DNA of 64,000 nucleotides from Serripes groenlandicus (GCA_031761405.1 JASEVX010000007.1:33273677-33337676), one strand, 5' to 3'. Positions 11,767 to 22,440 are shown, counted from the stretch's first letter. Notes: generated by a model not told the origin, from the letters alone. Made by a program: numbers and translations.

Positions 11767-11993
11767 CCCCTTTCCCTCATACGACAATTCTGCAGCAGAC
11801 GACTTTGAACATATTTTGTCAAAAAATAGAAAATCTCTATAATTGAATGGATAACCTATGACAAAAAGTGGAAAACATTGTGGCAAAAGGAGAAATTGCA
11901 CGTTCTGTGCAATTTCTTCTTTTGTCACTATGTTTTCAAAAGGCCATCTGCTGTAGAGGCGTCAGAAAGCGTCTATATGAGGGAAAGGGTTAA
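11763..11993 (-). mobile_element. TTAA-MITE, young subfamily
   Basis: Full length and inserted in the right-hand TTAA of the previous old copy. Hairpin tip GCACGTTCTGTGC. Confidence 0.92.
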
Positions 11994-12084
11994 CTGAATA
12001 CTTGTATATGGGTCTGGCTATCCTGATGGATCTGATGCTGTATTTGTTTTTATTCCATGTAAGCAGTGAAGATATGTGTTCTTC

Positions 12085-12270
12085 ATCCCGTTCCCGCATA
12101 CAACAAACCTGCAACAGAAGGCAAAATGTGGCAAATCTCAATAAATGAAAGAACAATATTTAAAAGATTTTAAAATATGGCAAAAAAAGAAATTGCTCAT
12201 TTTTAAGTAGTTCCACCTTTTGCCAAAATGATTTCAAATGTTGTCTCCTGGAAATACATCAAAATATGTG
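12085..12270 (-). mobile_element. TTAA-MITE, old subfamily
   Basis: CGTTCCCGCATACAAC left end, AAATTGCTCATTTTTAAG hairpin, right end lost. Confidence 0.5.
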
Positions 12271-12274
12271 AGTC

Positions 12275-12913
12275 ACTATGCTATTTTAGGGTCTTCTGCT
12301 TTTAAAACATCATAGGAGATTTATATAGTAATGCATTATATTGAGAAATAGTTGCTAAATTTTGATACAAAGATCTAATGCAGAGGCAGCAAAAGTTGTT
12401 TCAGTAGATTGTTTAATATTTTCAGTGTTATTGTAAGAAATTATTCTTCTGCCTTTGGTTTTTGTGCAATGATGATTGGACTTAGCTTTAAGTCTTGCGA
12501 TAATACCTTAAAAAAAGGTCTTAAAATCAGCTGTTTTTTCTCTCTTGGCCATGATAAAAATTGTTTTGTCAAAAGCATTGTAGCCAATCTTTTATTCAAA
12601 TCATGGCTTCCTGGAAATATCTTTCAATAGACTGAAGGGTTGTGTTGCCCGAACACAAAGAAAGAGCCAAATAATAATCCAGAAAAACAATAAGCTTGTT
12701 TTGATGTTTTTCATGTTAATCTGCCACTGACTTGAGGATATTCTTAGAAGCTTGTCTGTAAAAAGAGCCCATTAAACCGAGTTCAACTCTTTCTGTTTTA
12801 AGATTTTAAGCCTGAATTTATTATTAGTCTCATCTGTCTTTATAATTTGGAAAAAATAAAACTTTCACATCTAAGGTCTCTCTTAATCCTTTATCACTTT
12901 CAATCTTACTTTT
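12275..12913. other. No gene seen
   Basis: A 73-codon Cys/Phe-rich frame (12409-12630) has no motif support. GCCAATC, CTTGGCCATGATAAAAA and similar pieces are not in repeat order. Confidence 0.45.
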
Positions 12914-12990
12914 ATGCATGTGCAGCTAGCAGACGACTTTTGAAAACATTGTGGAAAAAGAAGGAATCACCACAATGCGGGAAAGAGTTT
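12914..12990 (+). mobile_element. TTAA-MITE fragment
   Basis: CAGCTAGCAGACGACTTTTG and GAAAACATTGTGG, then CACAATGCGGGAAAGAG: end segments with most of the middle deleted. Confidence 0.35.
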
Positions 12991-13115
12991 ATGGATTTAA
13001 CTGTAACATCATTAAAAGAGGGATTGCATATTTTGACCAACTTCTTATTTCACAATGCTTTCAAATGTCAACTCCACTGCTGACAGGTCAAAACGTTTCT
13101 GCATGTTGGAAATGT

Positions 13116-13562
13116 CTATGCAGCTTCAGTTAATTAGTATCAAGGTATAAGTAGAAGATGGTAAATATTGTGTGTGTGAGAGTTTTGAAACTTTCTATTT
13201 ATAATTTCAACTCATAAGAACACTGAGGGGGTCCATGTAACATAATGGTAGGAGAAAGAAACAACAACAAGTACTTCAAATAGTAAATAGTAGTTGTTCA
13301 GTCATTCTCAGGAATGGTCTGAACAGGTGATTTGTGTGTGTCGTTATAAGGATTTATTTGTTTGCTAGGTGAAAATGATTGATAACTTTGAGGTTGAAAA
13401 GAATCGGGTTGTAGTAGTTACTGGAATTAAATCTAAAAAACTTTGTGTATAATAAGCATCTCTTGTCAAAAGTGATATTCAGGAATGCCGGAAGCATGGT
13501 GTTAATTCAAGGAGGTGGGAACTTGTTAGCCCAGTGTAAGAATACTCTCTGGATGATATTAG
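13116..13562. other. Presumed intron upstream of the 13563 exon
   Basis: No WW or guanylate-kinase coding block found. Alternative acceptors for the next exon exist at 13482 (GATATTCAG) and around 13511. Confidence 0.45.
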
Positions 13563-13760
13563 AGGCAGAGGAAAACTCTTCCAAACCCACTACCCCACCC
13601 CCTAAATGGTTGGACAGTGGGGGCGAGGAGGATGGGGATGAGATGTCCCTGTTAAGTGACGGGACTATTACGCCACCCCCTATACCGGGGTTAAGTTGTA
13701 TGGCGTTTGGGAGTGAGTGCCGGGACTGTAAATGTAAAGTGGTCTTTAAACGGTGTAAAG
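13563..13760 (+). CDS. Probable coding exon (66 codons), upstream or cassette exon of the MAGI-like gene
   Basis: This block is clearly richer in G+C than its surroundings and has an open frame with protein-like composition: an acidic, Ser/Pro-rich stretch (TPPPKWLDSGGEEDGDEMS), then ITPPPIPGLSCMAF, then a Cys/Lys-rich end (CRDCKCKVVFKRCK). It ends at a consensus donor (GTGAGT at 13761) after one base of a codon, which matches the phase of the WW exon at 52583 (joined reading RCK-E-LPYGW). Starting at the AG of 13561-13562 gives a symmetric phase 1/1 exon of 198 bp, so it could be skipped in frame. The 5' edge is uncertain because the frame stays open upstream to 13445 and the pyrimidine tract is weak. 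I do not recognise the sequence as guanylate kinase, WW or PDZ. Membership in the MAGI-like gene is inferred from strand and phase only. Confidence 0.55.
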
Positions 13761-13767
13761 GTGAGTA

Positions 13768-13860
13768 CAGTAGGACCTGCATATAAAGACCACCCATGGG
13801 AAGACACCGATCTGTTCTGTGCTCACAGGTGGTCATTAATTGCAAAGTTTTTTAGCACAG
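13768..13860. repeat. Possible end of a DNA transposon with inverted GACCACC/GGTGGTC
   Basis: CAGTAGGACCTGCATATAAA is followed by GACCACC and, 50 bp on, AGGTGGTC. The ACAGTAGRACCT-type start resembles terminal repeats of animal DNA transposons. No second terminus found. Confidence 0.25.
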
Positions 13861-13965
13861 GTTCATCTGTATTTGAAATGTAAATTGTTAAAAAATGGTT
13901 TTAACTATATATTTGTTTTATTACTTGGATCGCTACATTGTTGAGGATGTGACCAGTCAAAATAT

Positions 13966-14060
13966 TGTTCCCTTTTCCATTTGCAACAAATCTGCAGAGG
14001 ACAAATTATTCAGGCAAAAATATGAATAATCTATGTAAATGAAAGTAGCTCAAATGAACT
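13966..14060 (-). mobile_element. TTAA-MITE fragment, old subfamily
   Basis: CCCTTTTCCATTTGCAAC, ATCTGCAGAGGAC and CAGGCAAAAATATG; stops before the hairpin. Confidence 0.45.
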
Positions 14061-14634
14061 AGTGTTGTCTACTGTATATGCGTCAAAATGGGTCTACATG
14101 CGGGATAATTATAATAATATTTGAGAACTGAAATCTGTACTCAACCAAAAAAACTTCATCTTAAGTATATAGGGAATATTGTGTTGAAGTGGGGATACAT
14201 TGGTTTGTATAGTACTACGAGGACCTTGGGAAAATATATATCTCTCGAGAACTGCGAAAGGTTGTGTTTTTTCCAACATTACTACCAAGGTATCACTACT
14301 CTTAACGTAATTGTCCCCATTAATTGAATACCTAGTATAAATTTTAATGCAGATGAAAGAAAAAAAATATGCAAATTTCTACGTTTTCAATACCAAAATA
14401 ACACTATATACACTTGCAAGAAAATTTATGGATGGCATATTTATTACGTCCCACTACAGCATTTTGAATGATTTGAAATCATATTTCAAAGACGTCACAT
14501 CATATCAGTGATGTCACTTTACAATAGTTGGTACCATAATTGTCCTAGTCAAATACGGAAATTTTAATCTGGTGTGCGGTTTTTGAGGTCCTTGACAATC
14601 AGCATGTATTTGTGCTGGTAAATGTGCTTGTTTA
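14061..14634. other. No gene seen
   Basis: Includes GACGTCACATC and GTGATGTCAC at 14490-14515, a loose inverted pair, and a 68-codon frame without motifs. Confidence 0.45.
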
Positions 14635-15493
14635 TTTTTAGCTCTACTGGCCAAAGGCCAGAAGGGCTTATGTCGTGGCGATTTGTCCGTCGTCCGTGCG
14701 TGTGTGCGTGCGTGCGTCCGTAAACAATTTCTTGTTAACACGATACAGTCTTCACTTTTGATTGTATCTCAACTAAACTTATACAGTAGTTAGATATCCA
14801 TGAGAGCTCGGTTCCTTTCGAAAACCAGCCAGATCCGCCCATGCATGACTGGATTATGGCCCTTGAAATTGTCAAAATTGCTATAAAAGAGCTTGTTAAC
14901 ACGATACAGTCTTCACTTTTGATTGTATCTCAACCAAACTTATACAGTAGTTAGATATCTATGAGAGCTCGGTTCCTTTCGAAAACCAGCCAGATCTGCC
15001 CATGCATGACTGGATTATGGCCCTTGAAATGGTCAAAATTGCTATAAAAGAGCTTGTTTACACGATACAGTCTTCACTTTTGATTGTATCTCAACCAAAC
15101 TGATACAGTAGTTAGATATCCATGAGAGCTCAGTTCCTTTCGTAAACCAACCAGATCCGCCCATGCAAGACTGGATTATGGCCCTTGAAATTGTCTAAAT
15201 TGCTATAATTGAGCATGTGAACACAATAGAGGCTCCATTTACTATCTGATCTTCACCAAACTTAGATAGTAGTTAAATATTGATGAGAGCTTGGTTCCTT
15301 TTGAAAATCAGCCAGATCCGCCCATGCAAGACTGGATTATGGTCCATGAAATTGTAAAAATTGCTATAATACAGCTTGTGAACACAAAAGAGCCTCCATT
15401 TACTATCCGATCTTCACCATACATACATGCTCTGGATTGAAAATGACCAAAGAACCATACCAGTAGAGCATAGGCCCTCATGGGCCTCTTGTT
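14635..15493 (+). mobile_element. Pearl-like element, family AGCTCTACTGG, with 160-bp tandem core
   Basis: AGCTCTACTGGCCAAAGGCC at the 5' end is matched by CCAGTAGAGC near the 3' end. A TCCGTGCGTG-type microsatellite follows. Tandem units start near 14731, 14891, 15051, 15209 and 15370 (about 160 bp each). The 3' hairpin is AGGCCCTCATGGGCCT, then CTTGTTT. Confidence 0.75.
14731..15420 (+). repeat. Tandem repeat, about 4.3 units of 160 bp
   Basis: The first three units, each starting CTTGTTAACACGATACAG, are almost identical; the last two are more diverged. This gradient fits addition of new units at the microsatellite-proximal side. Confidence 0.75.
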
Positions 15494-15531
15494 TCATTTT
15501 TATCTCACAATGTATGACGGCAAACAAACTT

Positions 15532-15565
15532 TGTCATTTGAAGCCGCCGATAGGCGGCTTATTGT
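15532..15565 (+). repeat. Perfect 8-bp stem hairpin AAGCCGCC/GGCGGCTT
   Basis: AAGCCGCC-GATA-GGCGGCTT lies in AT-rich DNA 40-70 bp after the 3' end of the previous element. It resembles HINE subterminal hairpins, but no element could be drawn around it. Confidence 0.4.
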
Positions 15566-15720
15566 AGGTCTAAGGCCGTTAGTATATGATATACACACTT
15601 TGTGGAGCAAATTATTTATACAATATTATAGATATATTTTAATGAAAGTCCGCACACATAATAATCTTTAATAGTAGATGTGTGCAAGATATAATCTGGT
15701 GTTCTGTACAGTTATCTGCC

Positions 15721-15945
15721 TTACCTTTTCCCTGATACGACAATTCTGCAGCAGACGACTTTAAACATAATTTGTCAAAAAATGGAAAATCTCTATAACT
15801 GAATGGATAACCTGTGACTAAAAGTGGAAAACATTGTGGCAAAAGGAGAAATTGCACATTTTGTGCAATTTCTTCGTGGCTATGTTTTCAAAAAGCCGTC
15901 TGCTGCAGAGGCGTCAGAAAGCATCTATATGAGGGAAAGGGCTAA
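15721..15945 (-). mobile_element. TTAA-MITE, young subfamily
   Basis: TTACCTTTTCCCTGATACG left end, GGGAAAGGGCTAA right end; hairpin arm shortened (TTCTTCGTGGC). Confidence 0.88.
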
Positions 15946-15999
15946 GAGTTTGACTTTCTACACACTATCATTTCTGTTTGTAGGAGTATTAATTCTATC

Positions 16000-16205
16000 C
16001 AACTTGCAGACATATCTGCAGCTGACTCGAAAAAACATTGTCGTTGCAAAAGAAGAAATGGCCCATAATGAGTAATTTCCCTTTTGGTCACAATGTATTC
16101 AACTCAATTCAATAATTACACTTCCATTATATAGATTTGCTGTATTTTTGTCCAGGTATTTACAAAGTTGTTTACTTTAGACCTGCTGTATGTAGTAAGG
16201 GTTAA
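16000..16205 (+). mobile_element. TTAA-MITE, old subfamily
   Basis: AACTTGCAGACATATCTGC start (terminal TTAACCC lost), right end TATGTAGTAAGGGTTAA. Confidence 0.6.
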
Positions 16206-16654
16206 GTCACCTTTAGTTACAGTTCCAGTTTCCCTAACAGAGGTACATTCTACTCTACCTCAGTTATGAATTAAATGCTTAATGTATTAATTTACTAAAT
16301 AAAATGATAAAAAATGTTAATAATGTAGTAGACAGGTACCACATGAACAACAAGTTAATTGTCTGTCTGAGTGGATCGCTTGATAGATAATACAGTTTAT
16401 TATGTAATAATGGCTGAAATCTCTGGAATTATGAAAAACAGAACAAGAGGAACATTATGACTAATAAATTGAAGAGCTGCGTCAAATGAAAACAAGTTTT
16501 TCTTTATGTACCTCTTTGTTTAGATGCCATAGATCTATGAAACTTCAGGGTTTTGCAAGAGTCTTTAAGCAATGCATCATTGTTATTATGGCTAGGCCAT
16601 TAGCATCTTGATGATTTAATTTTAAGTTATAAACTTATTTATTTTACATCAATT
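16206..16654. other. No gene or repeat recognised
   Basis: AT-rich intron-like sequence, no family boxes. Confidence 0.5.
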
Positions 16655-16826
16655 GCAAAAACAAGCCTTGGGCTTATATTAATCACGCTCGATGTCTGCT
16701 TCCTGCAGACTTAACCAGTACTCGCGCTGTTTGTGTGGAAAAATCTCAAAGTCATCACGGGACTCGAACCAGGGACCTTTGATACAAGGTCAACAATATA
16801 CCTCTGCACCACTGTCTTCCACAAAA
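16655..16826 (-). mobile_element. tRNA-derived SINE
   Basis: Minus-strand B box GGTTCGAGTCCC near 16760-16772 with an A-box-like GTGGTGCAGAGG upstream. The tail is not of the GGCGTAAAA type. Confidence 0.5.
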
Positions 16827-16960
16827 TGATGATTTAATTTAAAATAGATGTAAGTACATGTACATCTCATTTAAAGATGTTGTTAAATCCAACCTGCATT
16901 AATCCAAAATCTAACAAAAATTTAGAAATAAGTTCCTTCTAGATTGTCCATCTCAAAGGT

Positions 16961-17167
16961 TTCACCCTTTCCCACATACAGAATCTTCCGCAGCAGATGA
17001 CTTTGAAATAATCTCGGGGAAAACAATGGAATATTTATATATTGAATAGAGTTGAAAATATTGTGGCAGAAGGAGAAATTGCTTGTTTTGAGAATTTTCT
17101 TCTTTTGCCACAATGTTTTTAAAAAGTCGTCTGCTGCAGCAAGCGTCTATATGAGGGAAAGGGTTAA
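16961..17167 (-). mobile_element. TTAA-MITE, chimeric (old left, young right)
   Basis: TTCACCCTTTCCCACATAC left; GCGTCTATATGAGGGAAAGG right with the GAGGCGTCAG stretch deleted. Confidence 0.85.
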
Positions 17168-17203
17168 GAAGCAGATGACTCAAACACCATATAAGGTAAG
17201 CGG

Positions 17204-17431
17204 TTAACCCTTTACCTCATATAGACGCTTTCTGACGCCTCTGCAGCAGACAGCTTTTTGAAAACATAGTGACAAAAGAAGAAATTGCACAAAACTTGCA
17301 ATTTCTCCTTTTGCCACAATGTTTTCCACTTTTTGTCATAAGTTATCCATTAAATTATAGAGATTTTCGACTTTTTGACAAAATACGTTCAGTCGTCTGC
17401 TGCAGAATTGTCGTATGAGGGAAAGGGTTAA
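17204..17431 (+). mobile_element. TTAA-MITE, young subfamily
   Basis: TTAACCCTTTACCTCATATAG to GAGGGAAAGGGTTAA. Hairpin tip GCACAAAACTTGC. Lies 40 bp after the previous copy, opposite orientation. Confidence 0.92.
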
Positions 17432-17719
17432 AGCTCATGTCAATGACTGGAACAAAATTAAACTATGGTCAGTCGGATATAAAGCCCTTCTTTTAAGCTC
17501 CGAGAAAGCATTCTTGAAAGTCTGACCAATTTTATTGCCAGTCTTAATGATGTTGCAGTGGGTATATCAAACCCACTAGACGATCATAATTATAAAGATG
17601 TTAAATGATTTGGCAGAATTTCAGGTGTTAAATAACAAGAAGAGAAATCATTATGTTGCTCTGAATCAGAGTTCTCGATATTGGCAGTATTTTTGTCTCT
17701 AAAATCTTTATTTTTTGAT

Positions 17720-17953
17720 ATCCCTTTCCCACATGAAACAAAACTGCAGCAGACGACCTCGAAAACATCTAGGAAAATATATGAAAAATCTCTAATAAAT
17801 GAAAGTTTAATCATTAAATAGAGTTGAATACATGCTTGAAATTAAAGAAATTGGTCACTAAGGCATATCTTTTCTACATTAATGCTACAATGTTTTCAAA
17901 AGACGGCAGTGCTGCGGATGCGTCTAAATGTATCTGTAGGTTGGAAAGGGACA
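17720..17953 (-). mobile_element. TTAA-MITE, old subfamily
   Basis: TATCCCTTTCCCACATG left, GGTTGGAAAGGGACAA right, hairpin replaced by ATTGGTCACTAAGG. Confidence 0.6.
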
Positions 17954-18030
17954 ATAACCCTGTAGGGTAGGTACCCAAATGAAATTTCACCTTGATCAAA
18001 ATTATGGTACCTATCTTTACATTTAAGAAC

Positions 18031-18152
18031 AATTATTGACTTAAGTTGAAAACATTGTGGCAAAAGGATAAATTGTTCCATTTGCTACAATGTTTTCATA
18101 AGCCATCTGCTGCAGAGGCGTCAGAAAAGGTCTTTATGTGGGAAAGGGTTAA
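18031..18152 (-). mobile_element. TTAA-MITE, old, right half
   Basis: Begins at AAGTTGAAAACATTGTGG; hairpin arms nearly lost; ends GTGGGAAAGGGTTAA. Confidence 0.7.
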
Positions 18153-18180
18153 TGTTTTGATGCAACTGCAACCAAGGACT

Positions 18181-18302
18181 TCTGAAAACTTTGCGGCAAA
18201 TGGAGCAATTGTCCACACTGTGTACAACTCTATTACATGTTATTGTCTAGATGTTTTCAAAGTCGTCTGCTGCAGATTGAATGTTTAATGTGGGTAAGGG
18301 TC
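18181..18302 (+). mobile_element. TTAA-MITE, old, left end missing
   Basis: CAAAGTCGTCTGCTGCAG and TAATGTGGGTAAGGGT; CTGAAAACTTTGCGGC at the start. Confidence 0.55.
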
Positions 18303-18380
18303 ACGTAGGTGCATACAAATAACAGACTGGTGGTGCTGCCATGTGAATCATAGATATACTGAGGATATGACTGTATTATC

Positions 18381-18810
18381 AATTTCCCACACATAGACAC
18401 TTCCTGATGCCACTGCACCAGGCTTTTGAAAACATTGTGGTGATAGGAGAAGCTGATCATGATGAGCAATTTCTCATTTTGCCTTAATGTTTTCAACTTT
18501 AATCAATAAGTATACTTTCATTAACCCTTTCCCTCATATAGACGCTTTCTGACGCCTCTGCAGCAGACGGCTTTTTGAAAACATAGTGACAAAAGAAGAA
18601 ATTGCACAAAACGTGCAATTTCTCCTTTTGCCACAATGTTTTCCTCTTTTTGTCATAGGTTATCCATTCAATTATGGAGATTTTCTATGTTTTGACAAAA
18701 TACATTCAAAGTCGTCTGCTGCAGAATTGTCTTATGAGGGAAAGGGTTAAAGATTTTTCATAGTTTTGCCAAGATCATTTCAAAGTTGTCTAATGCAAAA
18801 TTTGTTTACT
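18381..18810 (+). mobile_element. TTAA-MITE, old subfamily, split by a young copy
   Basis: Left part 18381-18520 ends ATACTTTCA; right part resumes at 18751 with AGATTTTTCATAG and runs through AAGTTGTCTAATGC. TTAA on both sides of the insert is the duplicated target. Confidence 0.8.
18521..18750 (+). mobile_element. TTAA-MITE, young subfamily, nested
   Basis: Full length, perfect ends, hairpin tip GCACAAAACGTGC. Inserted into the old copy at 18381-18810. Confidence 0.95.
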
Positions 18811-18955
18811 CATTTCTGCTATGAATTAGACTGAATGACTGTTTTGTTGAACGCATTGTTATTAGGTGATGCTAGAGAGATTATAAAGGTGCACGCATGT
18901 ACCATGTATCTTTAGCTTGCATACCCAAATGAAGTGTCTGAGGAATTGTTGTAAT

Positions 18956-19173
18956 TAACCCTTTTTCACATGCAGACAGGCATTTCTGAGGCCTGAAGCA
19001 GATGACATTTGATAAAACTGTGACAAAAGGTGAAATTTCACCAATTGCGATAACTTTTTTCTACTGAATTTGAAGATTATACATTTTCTTATTGTGAATT
19101 TCCATATATTTGCCTAGATAATTTCGCAGTTGTCTGCTGCAGTTCTATTGTATGCGTATGTGAGAAAGATTTA
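18956..19173 (+). mobile_element. TTAA-MITE, old subfamily
   Basis: TTAACCCTTTTTCACATGC left end; right end TATGTGAGAAAGATTTAG; hairpin GAAATTTCACC. Confidence 0.65.
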
Positions 19174-19393
19174 GTAAAGTTTCTCTCATGCGACAGTCTT
19201 TTTGATACAGAGGTTGAAGACATGTTTTCTGTATCTACTCCCTTTCCAATAATATTTTCAAGACGTCTGGTGCATAATTGTCAAGTTTTGTTTATAAGAG
19301 GAAGAATTAATTAATTATTGCTGTTTATAATAGATCATAAGAATGAAAGCTTATTTTCTCTGTCAAAATGCTTCCCTGTTTTCATTTAGGTTT

Positions 19394-19537
19394 TATTAGC
19401 TCGATCGACTTTTGAAAAAACCGAAAGCTATTGTCATGACCCTGGCGTCGTCCGGTTAAGGTTTTTTGTTTAGCTCAGCTTATTTTTTTCTGTTTTCTAT
19501 CAGTCGAGCGTCTGTGCCGTACGCGGTGCTCTTGTTT
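19394..19537 (+). mobile_element. Minimal HINE-type element (about 144 bp)
   Basis: It starts TTAGCTCGATCGAC and near the end has CAGTCGAGC (subterminal inverted repeat), then a hairpin region GCGTCTGTGCCGTACGC and TGCTCTTGTTT. It has no tandem core, so it is the shortest member here with both ends. Confidence 0.5.
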
Positions 19538-19724
19538 GATGACTTGTAATAAGTTACATCTTCATGGAAACCTTAGTTGAAAGTTGGTTAGTAAGAGGTA
19601 TATAGTGCACAGGACTTTTCCCCACAATATTTGTTATTATTACTCAACCAAATCCTACGTTTTGAGTACCCACAACATAGGGTTTGAATGTCAGATAAGG
19701 ATTTTAGAACATGAAAAATGCACC

Positions 19725-19954
19725 TTAACCCTTTCCCACATACAACAATTCTGCAGCAGATGACTTTGAACATATTTTGTCAAAAAATGGAAAATCTCTA
19801 TAATTGAATGGATAACCTATGACTAAAAGTGGAAAACATTGTGGCAAAAGGAGAAATTGCACGTTTTGTGCAATTTCTTCTATTGTCACTATGTTTTCAA
19901 AAAGCTGTCTGCTGCAGAGGCGTCAGAAAGCGTCTATATGAGGGAAAGGGTTAT
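19725..19954 (-). mobile_element. TTAA-MITE, young subfamily with CCCACATA left end
   Basis: TTAACCCTTTCCCACATACA left; otherwise young; right end GAGGGAAAGGGTTAT. Confidence 0.9.
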
Positions 19955-20460
19955 CTAGAGCTCTGGGTTCAACTTAGTGAAGATATAAATGGATGTTGCT
20001 CTGCTGCAATGTGGGGATGGAGAAAATTGACAACAGTTGAAGTGTGAAGATAATGGATACATGTACTGATTGATTGACATTGATGGTGGGAAGTGGATGA
20101 ATAAACAAGAACTTTATTATGATTACAGGCCAGTGTAAACAATGGTCAGTCCAAAGGAATGCTAACTTGTCTGCACTCCATTTAACACTTTCCCAGATAA
20201 ACCGGAGTATTGATACCTCCACTGCAGACTGACTCTTTCATTTTAATTGCAAGGAAAATAGCAAACTTTCACCTAACTTTCGCCTTTTCCAATAATACAT
20301 CTTTAAATGATTTTTCAATTTGTCCAGGTGCTATTCAATCATGTTCATATATGTTGAGTTTTTGTATTTTAAGGAGTGTAATGGGGGCATATCAGGAACT
20401 GTTAATATGTATCCCTCAATACTGGAATGCCAGTAATTGACCAAATCTTTCCTTTCCTTT

Positions 20461-20575
20461 TACCTTTTCCTACATAGAAAGAAGCTGAACAGAAGACCTT
20501 GAAATCTTAACGAGCATTTCTACTTTTGCTACAGTGTTTTTAAAAGTCTTCTACTATACATGCTTCAAAATGTAT
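20461..20575 (-). mobile_element. TTAA-MITE fragment, very old
   Basis: CTTTTCCTACATAG, GACCTTGAAATC, CTACTTTTGCTACAG and AGTCTTCTACTATAC in the family order. A similar trace lies at 20181-20300. Confidence 0.3.
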
Positions 20576-20830
20576 CAACAAGGCGTTTTTGTCATGGATT
20601 AGTCTTTGTCCTACATATCAATGGTGTGCAGACTGTGTAAAAACACTGAGAAAAGCCATACTTGCTTTTAATCTTTCATCAGAAACAGATGGCTATAGAT
20701 ACCTCTGCAGCTGTTATGTTTTGAATTTCAATAATGTGTGGGTAAAGGACAAATTGTTCCAATTGGGCAATTTCTCCATTTCCTACAAATAAGTCTAAGA
20801 AATATAATACCAGGTAGATAGTTAGTTAAC

Positions 20831-21125
20831 AATTGATTGATTGGAGTTTAATGCCAATTTAAACATTATTTAAACCAGCAGCAAGTTCTTATAATGTTTG
20901 ATTTCTGGCTGTGTAACACTTGTTACACACACAGCATACTTCCCAGGCAACTGGCTTGTAAACTGAACAGATAGACTTTAATAGCCAATTGGAAGAATAA
21001 GAATTTCGCTAGTCATAATGACATAGTCAATCATCAGCAAGAATGAATTGCCACACCAAGGTTTGAACTCATGACCTGTGGATTGATAGCCTTCATTGGA
21101 ACTCACAACAGAGTTATCTGGGCTC
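20831..21125 (-). mobile_element. tRNA-derived SINE, old copy
   Basis: Minus-strand B-box-like GAGTTCAAACCTTGG (near 21061) and tail AATAATGTTTAAATTGGC then ATTAAACTCCAATCAATC, the same tail type as 52798-53027 but diverged. Confidence 0.55.
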
Positions 21126-21275
21126 AACAGTTAATTAACAAAATGGACAGTAAATATTTGCGTATATGTCTTGTTGCTTACTTTAGTTTGCTGATATGTT
21201 ATACCAGAACTAAGCACATCTTCTGACAAAAACTAGAAGATAAGGACAGCTATTTTTATACAGATGTAACTTAAG

Positions 21276-21464
21276 CCCTCTTTTCCACAGGCTGACACAT
21301 TTCAAGGGATCTGCAGCCGACAGCCATTTGAAAAAAATGTGACGGGAAAAAAACAAAAATGCTCATGATTATTGTACCTTCATTTATAAAGATCTTCAAT
21401 ATTTTTGCAGAGATTTTTTCATTGTCGGCTGCTTCAGATTTGTTGTATCTTAGACAGGGTTAAG
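21276..21464 (+). mobile_element. TTAA-MITE, old subfamily
   Basis: CTCTTTTCCACAGGCTGAC left; TGTCGGCTGCTTCAG and TTAGACAGGGTTAA right; half of the hairpin deleted. Confidence 0.6.
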
Positions 21465-21884
21465 TGATGCCTATCAGAAGAGTCAACAAGCCCCCAAATC
21501 ACAGATCATTCTGTATATAATCTATATAGAACACTGACATGACATATAGAATAGAGGAGAAAGAATGATGATGCCTGGAGAGCTGTGAATGCACATCAAT
21601 GTTAATGAGTGTGAGCAGGTTCATACAGTTCATTTTCTGCTCTCTCCCCCCAATTCCCTGACATACACACATACATGTGGATACATCCATGTTAGATAGA
21701 GTTGATGACAGATCACTGATTGGCTTCCCCTTGTCTCCTTGATAAGGCAGACCACCAGGGATACATTATTATCCCTTCAAACCCTTCCACAAAGTGCACA
21801 GTTTTCAATGTTTCAGTGTAAAAGGGCTGTATATGTATGTTATTTTAAAAAGCAGTTGCTACTGTTTCACACTGAGCCGTTGAG

Positions 21885-22010
21885 ATGTATTCTGACACTT
21901 TTGCAGCCGCTGAGACAATGTTTGAAAACGTTTATGCTAATGGAGAAAATGCTCAGTGGTGATTGGATCGAGTTGTAAAACATTGTGGCAAAGGAAGAAA
22001 TTGCTCATCA
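21885..22010 (+). mobile_element. TTAA-MITE fragment, old
   Basis: ATGTATTCTGACACTTTTGC, GCCGCTGAGAC and GGAGAAAATGCTC; then an unrelated stretch with a second AAACATTGTGGC. Confidence 0.4.
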
Positions 22011-22161
22011 TCCTTCTCACACATTGCTTTCGCACCTGACAGTGAGTCAAAAGGTATTTGCATTTGTGATAGTGTTAAAAGCTCTTCTTTGTCTTTGAAG
22101 GTTATACATGCTATTTTAATTGGATGGATTAAAAAAATTAAAAATACAAGAAATTAATTAC

Positions 22162-22334
22162 TTAACCCTTTCCCTCATACGACAATTCTGCAGCAGACGA
22201 CTTTGAACGTATTTTGTCAAAACATAGAAAATCTCCATAATTGAATGGATAACCGCCAAAAAGTGGAAAACATTGTGGAAAAAGGAGAAATTGCACGTTT
22301 TGTCAGAAAGTGTCTATATGAGGGAAAGGGTTAA
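22162..22334 (-). mobile_element. TTAA-MITE, young subfamily, 173-bp deletion form
   Basis: The deletion joins the hairpin loop (GCACGTTTTGT) directly to CAGAAAGTGTCTATATG, removing the distal arm and the right CTGCTGCAG box. Both termini intact. Confidence 0.9.
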
Positions 22335-22440
22335 AAAGAACAATTATACATCAACCGTTACTGCTTCTTGGCTTGATACAAGAGTTTTAAAATCACTGAA
22401 CCTTTTCCCCACACACAGCATACGAAATACTAAATATTTA

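Noticed and set aside
13507..13845. 112-codon minus-strand frame opposite the 13563 exon
   Set aside because: Antisense shadow of the GC-rich block; the + frame has the splice donor and phase match.
14514..14741. Frame with HARTHARTHART-like repeats
   Set aside because: Translation of the TGCG-type microsatellite of a pearl-like element.
22341..22400. TASWLDTR in a + frame, resembling the end of a MAGI WW1 domain
   Set aside because: No WW residues upstream (the frame enters a MITE), Pro is missing, and no acceptor fits. Treated as coincidence.
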